Assembly: GCA_030611515.1 (NCBI GenBank)
Contig: JAUWPQ010000015.1
Span: 1-32,889, forward strand
Length of the DNA: 32,889 nucleotides
Source: Planctomycetota bacterium
GTDB taxonomy: Bacteria > Planctomycetota > Planctomycetia > Pirellulales > Thermoguttaceae
Reading direction: 5' to 3'
Made by a program: the position numbers and the translations under genes. Shown piece after piece: positions 31,263 to 32,889 of the stretch (position 1 is its first letter; every line of letters starts with the position of its first letter). The notes beneath the pieces were generated by a model. It did not search any database. It was given only the letters and a program-made list of their open reading frames with translations, and was not told where the DNA came from.

Positions 31263-31817
31263 TCATTCACCCCATTCCGGATTATCATATCCTGGTGCCG
31301 GATCCTCCACGCCCCAATCCGGAGAATATTCCTCCAGACCCACGAAGCGATGGAACGAGGACCATTGCCAATCGCGGACATTGGCCACATGCCCGTGTTT
31401 CTTGGGATTCCAATGCACGTAATCGACGCAACGTTTCAAGTCCGCCTCGTCGCGCACGGTGTGTTCCCAATATCGTCGTTGCCAAACGCCCCGTTCCTGG
31501 CGTCGTTGTCGTGACGGGCTTGGCGCGATCTCCACACCGCCGGCCTTGAGATATCGCCGTGTGAACTCCTCCTTGATCCGTTTCCAGCGGATTGCGTAGC
31601 GAGCGTCTCCGTCCGGAAGCGTCCATACGGCGTGCAGATGATCCGGCAGCAGCACGACGGCGATCCAATCGCAGGGCCAATCGGTTCGAACCACATCGAT
31701 CGCTTCACGAAGGCAGCGGCGAGCCAGGTCCGTACACAGAATGGGCCTGCGATGGCATGTCACGAGTGTAAAGAAAAACGTCCCGCCCGACACATACCAG
31801 CGTCGATATTCTGACAT
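31263..31817 (-). CDS. REP-associated tyrosine transposase (RAYT, Y1 HUH family)
   Basis: A 184-residue Y1-type transposase related to IS200/IS605 TnpA. Motifs: N-terminal FFFTLVTCHRRPIL, the metal-binding HUH site PDHLHAVWTLP (His60 and His62), the helix WKRIKEEFTRRYL, and VWQRRYWEHTVRDEADLKRC leading to the catalytic Tyr133 in VDYVHWNPKKHG. RAYTs are single-copy domesticated transposases thought to spread REP sequences. The gene is bracketed by identical 33-base REPs at 31217-31249 and 31842-31874, a REPtron arrangement. All catalytic residues are present. Confidence 0.93.
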   Translation of the reverse strand: MSEYRRWYVSGGTFFFTLVTCHRRPILCTDLARRCLREAIDVVRTDWPCDWIAVVLLPDHLHAVWTLPDGDARYAIRWKRIKEEFTRRYLKAGGVEIAPSPSRQRRQERGVWQRRYWEHTVRDEADLKRCVDYVHWNPKKHGHVANVRDWQWSSFHRFVGLEEYSPDWGVEDPAPGYDNPEWGE

Positions 31818-31841
31818 TCACATGCGTCCTCATCAATCAAT

Positions 31842-31874
31842 TGGTGGGGCTGCGCTTCGCTTGACCCACCCTAC
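31842..31874. repeat. REP right of the RAYT gene
   Basis: A 33-base unit identical to 31217-31249 (same orientation), starting TGGTGGGGCTGCGCTTCGC. It lies between the RAYT start and the stop of the next minus-strand gene. Confidence 0.9.
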
Positions 31875-31882
31875 TTTTCTTG

Positions 31883-32653
31883 TTACGCCCATGGTGCGTG
31901 GATTTTTTTTGCTGCAAGAGCCTGGAGACGCGAAATCAGTTCATTTTGGAGTTTGTCACGACCCTCGCTATTGTTCAAGTATAGTGCGTAACGATGGTGT
32001 CTTAGGTCAAACGGTATGTCCTCTGCGCTCTGCGTAATCGGGATCACATGCTTGCCGAGTGTGTGAGCGATTCCAGCCTCGTAGAAAACGTTGGGATTGC
32101 GTCCGGAGAAATCGCAGACGACGATGTAGGAACGAAAGATCAAGCTGAAGACATCCTGAATAACGGTTGAATCATCCCAAATGTCATCGGCGCGAAGACA
32201 TTTAAGCCCCGTAGCGGACGCCGCAGCCTTTATGGTGTCATACACCAGCGATAATGATCCAGTGAACGGCATCATGACAGAAAGGAGATTGGGGTCGGGC
32301 TTTTCGGCTGGAACATTGAAGGCGGATGGCGAAAACACAATGCGACGCGCACCATCGTCGGAACTGGATATAAATTCGCCGCCTTCCGGGCAGGTGCGGG
32401 AGATGAAATCTAGCATCAGCGGGTAGTTTTCCGGCCGCGCGTCAATCATGTCCTGCAACATCTCCAGTACATGCCCCTCGTAGTCATCGTCACCCCAGCT
32501 AAGGCTTCGGAGCAATCGCGGGTGACGAGAGACCGCGTCAAGCATCTCGGTGATTGCACCGAGTTCGCGCCAATGTGATTCGTTGAACCCCTGAACGACC
32601 TGATTCTTCAGGGCGACGAGTTGGCGTCCGGATGGTCGTTCGTGTGTTTCCAT
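31883..32653 (-). CDS. effector-associated-like N-terminal region plus TIR/deoxyribosyltransferase-like domain
   Basis: A 256-residue protein of the kind found in bacterial conflict islands. Residues about 10-90 are helical (VQGFNESHWRELGAITEMLD, DDDYEGHVLEMLQDMIDA) and resemble the small effector-associated domains that plug NTPase or protease systems together. Residues about 122-245 form a Rossmann-like domain with SVMMPFTGSLSLVYDTIKAA, LKCLRADDIWD, FRSYIVVCDFSGRNPNVFYE and AGIAHTLGKHVIPIT, the pattern of nucleoside 2-deoxyribosyltransferase/TIR-like proteins. The Glu in NPNVFYEAGIAH sits at the expected catalytic position. It could hydrolyse a nucleotide such as NAD or be a sensor; partner genes are not visible here. 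Confidence 0.75.
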   Translation of the reverse strand: METHERPSGRQLVALKNQVVQGFNESHWRELGAITEMLDAVSRHPRLLRSLSWGDDDYEGHVLEMLQDMIDARPENYPLMLDFISRTCPEGGEFISSSDDGARRIVFSPSAFNVPAEKPDPNLLSVMMPFTGSLSLVYDTIKAAASATGLKCLRADDIWDDSTVIQDVFSLIFRSYIVVCDFSGRNPNVFYEAGIAHTLGKHVIPITQSAEDIPFDLRHHRYALYLNNSEGRDKLQNELISRLQALAAKKIHAPWA

Positions 32654-32760
32654 GGTACTTCGATTAGGACGTAACAGGTATAGACCGTCGAAGTGCAGTA
32701 AAACTTTACCGCATTTTCGCAGCCGAGCGTGGCGTTGTCAATCCTGATAGGCCTTGTTGA

Positions 32761-32889
32761 CTAATTCCACTCGAACTCGGGGAGTCCAAGGCGAGTGAAC
32801 TTGTTGAGGATTTTACTTCGTAGCCGCGTTTCAGTTTGTTGGTTTGGAATTTCACGGTTTTTCAGATGGTCGCCAAAACAACATTTCAT
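32761..32889 (-). CDS. end of an unidentified gene, cut by the window
   Basis: The minus-strand frame is open from the last base to a TAG at 32763-32761, ending TRLRSKILNKFTRLGLPEFEWN in part. Forty-two residues are visible; the ATG at the very edge may or may not be the start. Codon use is more AT-rich than that of neighbours. No family is recognised; it may belong with the downstream TIR-like gene. Confidence 0.3.
   Translation of the reverse strand: MKCCFGDHLKNREIPNQQTETRLRSKILNKFTRLGLPEFEWN

Overview
The window looks like chromosomal DNA of a planctomycete-type bacterium. The signs are high GC, an N-terminal LEPR-XLL-like motif (IEPLESRHLLDA) on a giant subtilase, a cyanophycin synthetase next to a DUF1854/ABC-transporter pair, and very many short palindromic repeats of the REP/RAYT kind. 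The assignment rests on gene content only; there is no rRNA or other marker gene.

Layout. (1) 1-4027 is the end of a phage-derived element. It has a P27-type small terminase, several small unknown genes, an HK97-fold major capsid protein and one more putative virion gene. Two terminator-like hairpins separate these, and the stretch ends in a decayed ParB-like fragment and the 5' half of a tRNA-Met gene, broken in the anticodon loop. No large terminase, portal or protease lies between the small terminase and the capsid gene, which suggests a satellite-like or gutted element. (2) An intact tRNA-Ser(GCU) lies at 4202-4288. (3) 4703-13689, all on the minus strand, is an exopolysaccharide locus. 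In transcription order it encodes a Wzz/GumC chain-length protein, a NodB-type deacetylase, a Wzx-like flippase, an O-antigen ligase/polymerase, a CelD/BcsL-type acetyltransferase, a membrane GT2 glycosyltransferase and a WecG/TagA (GT26) glycosyltransferase. The last genes are tightly coupled (ATGA, TAATG, and a 98-base overlap). (4) 14117-14486 is a GGDEF fragment cut by repeats. (5) 14745-19091 encodes a 1448-residue secreted S8 protease with three 184-residue repeats. (6) 19120-25420 is a cyanophycin locus: a DUF1854 gene and an unusual ABC exporter (N-terminal PH-like region and zinc ribbon) divergent from full-length cyanophycin synthetase. (7) 25740-31128 holds an M16 peptidase, a four-domain acyl-CoA synthetase/GNAT protein and an ECF sigma factor whose downstream partner gene has been overwritten by a repeat. 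(8) 31141-32889 holds a RAYT transposase bracketed by perfect copies of its REP, a conflict-type protein with an N-terminal effector-associated-like region and a TIR/deoxyribosyltransferase-like domain, and the end of one further reading frame.

Repeats are the strongest theme. At least three MITE-like families occur twice or more, one 307-base nested palindrome fills an intergenic gap, and REP units have entered coding sequence. One 81-base unit sits in frame inside the GT2 gene, one forms the C-terminal tail of the O-antigen ligase, one truncates the GGDEF gene and one replaces the gene after the sigma factor. The RAYT and its matching REPs are in the same window.

The most noteworthy systems are the cyanophycin/DUF1854/ABC locus, the terminase-plus-capsid element at the broken tRNA, and the REP/RAYT colonisation of genes.
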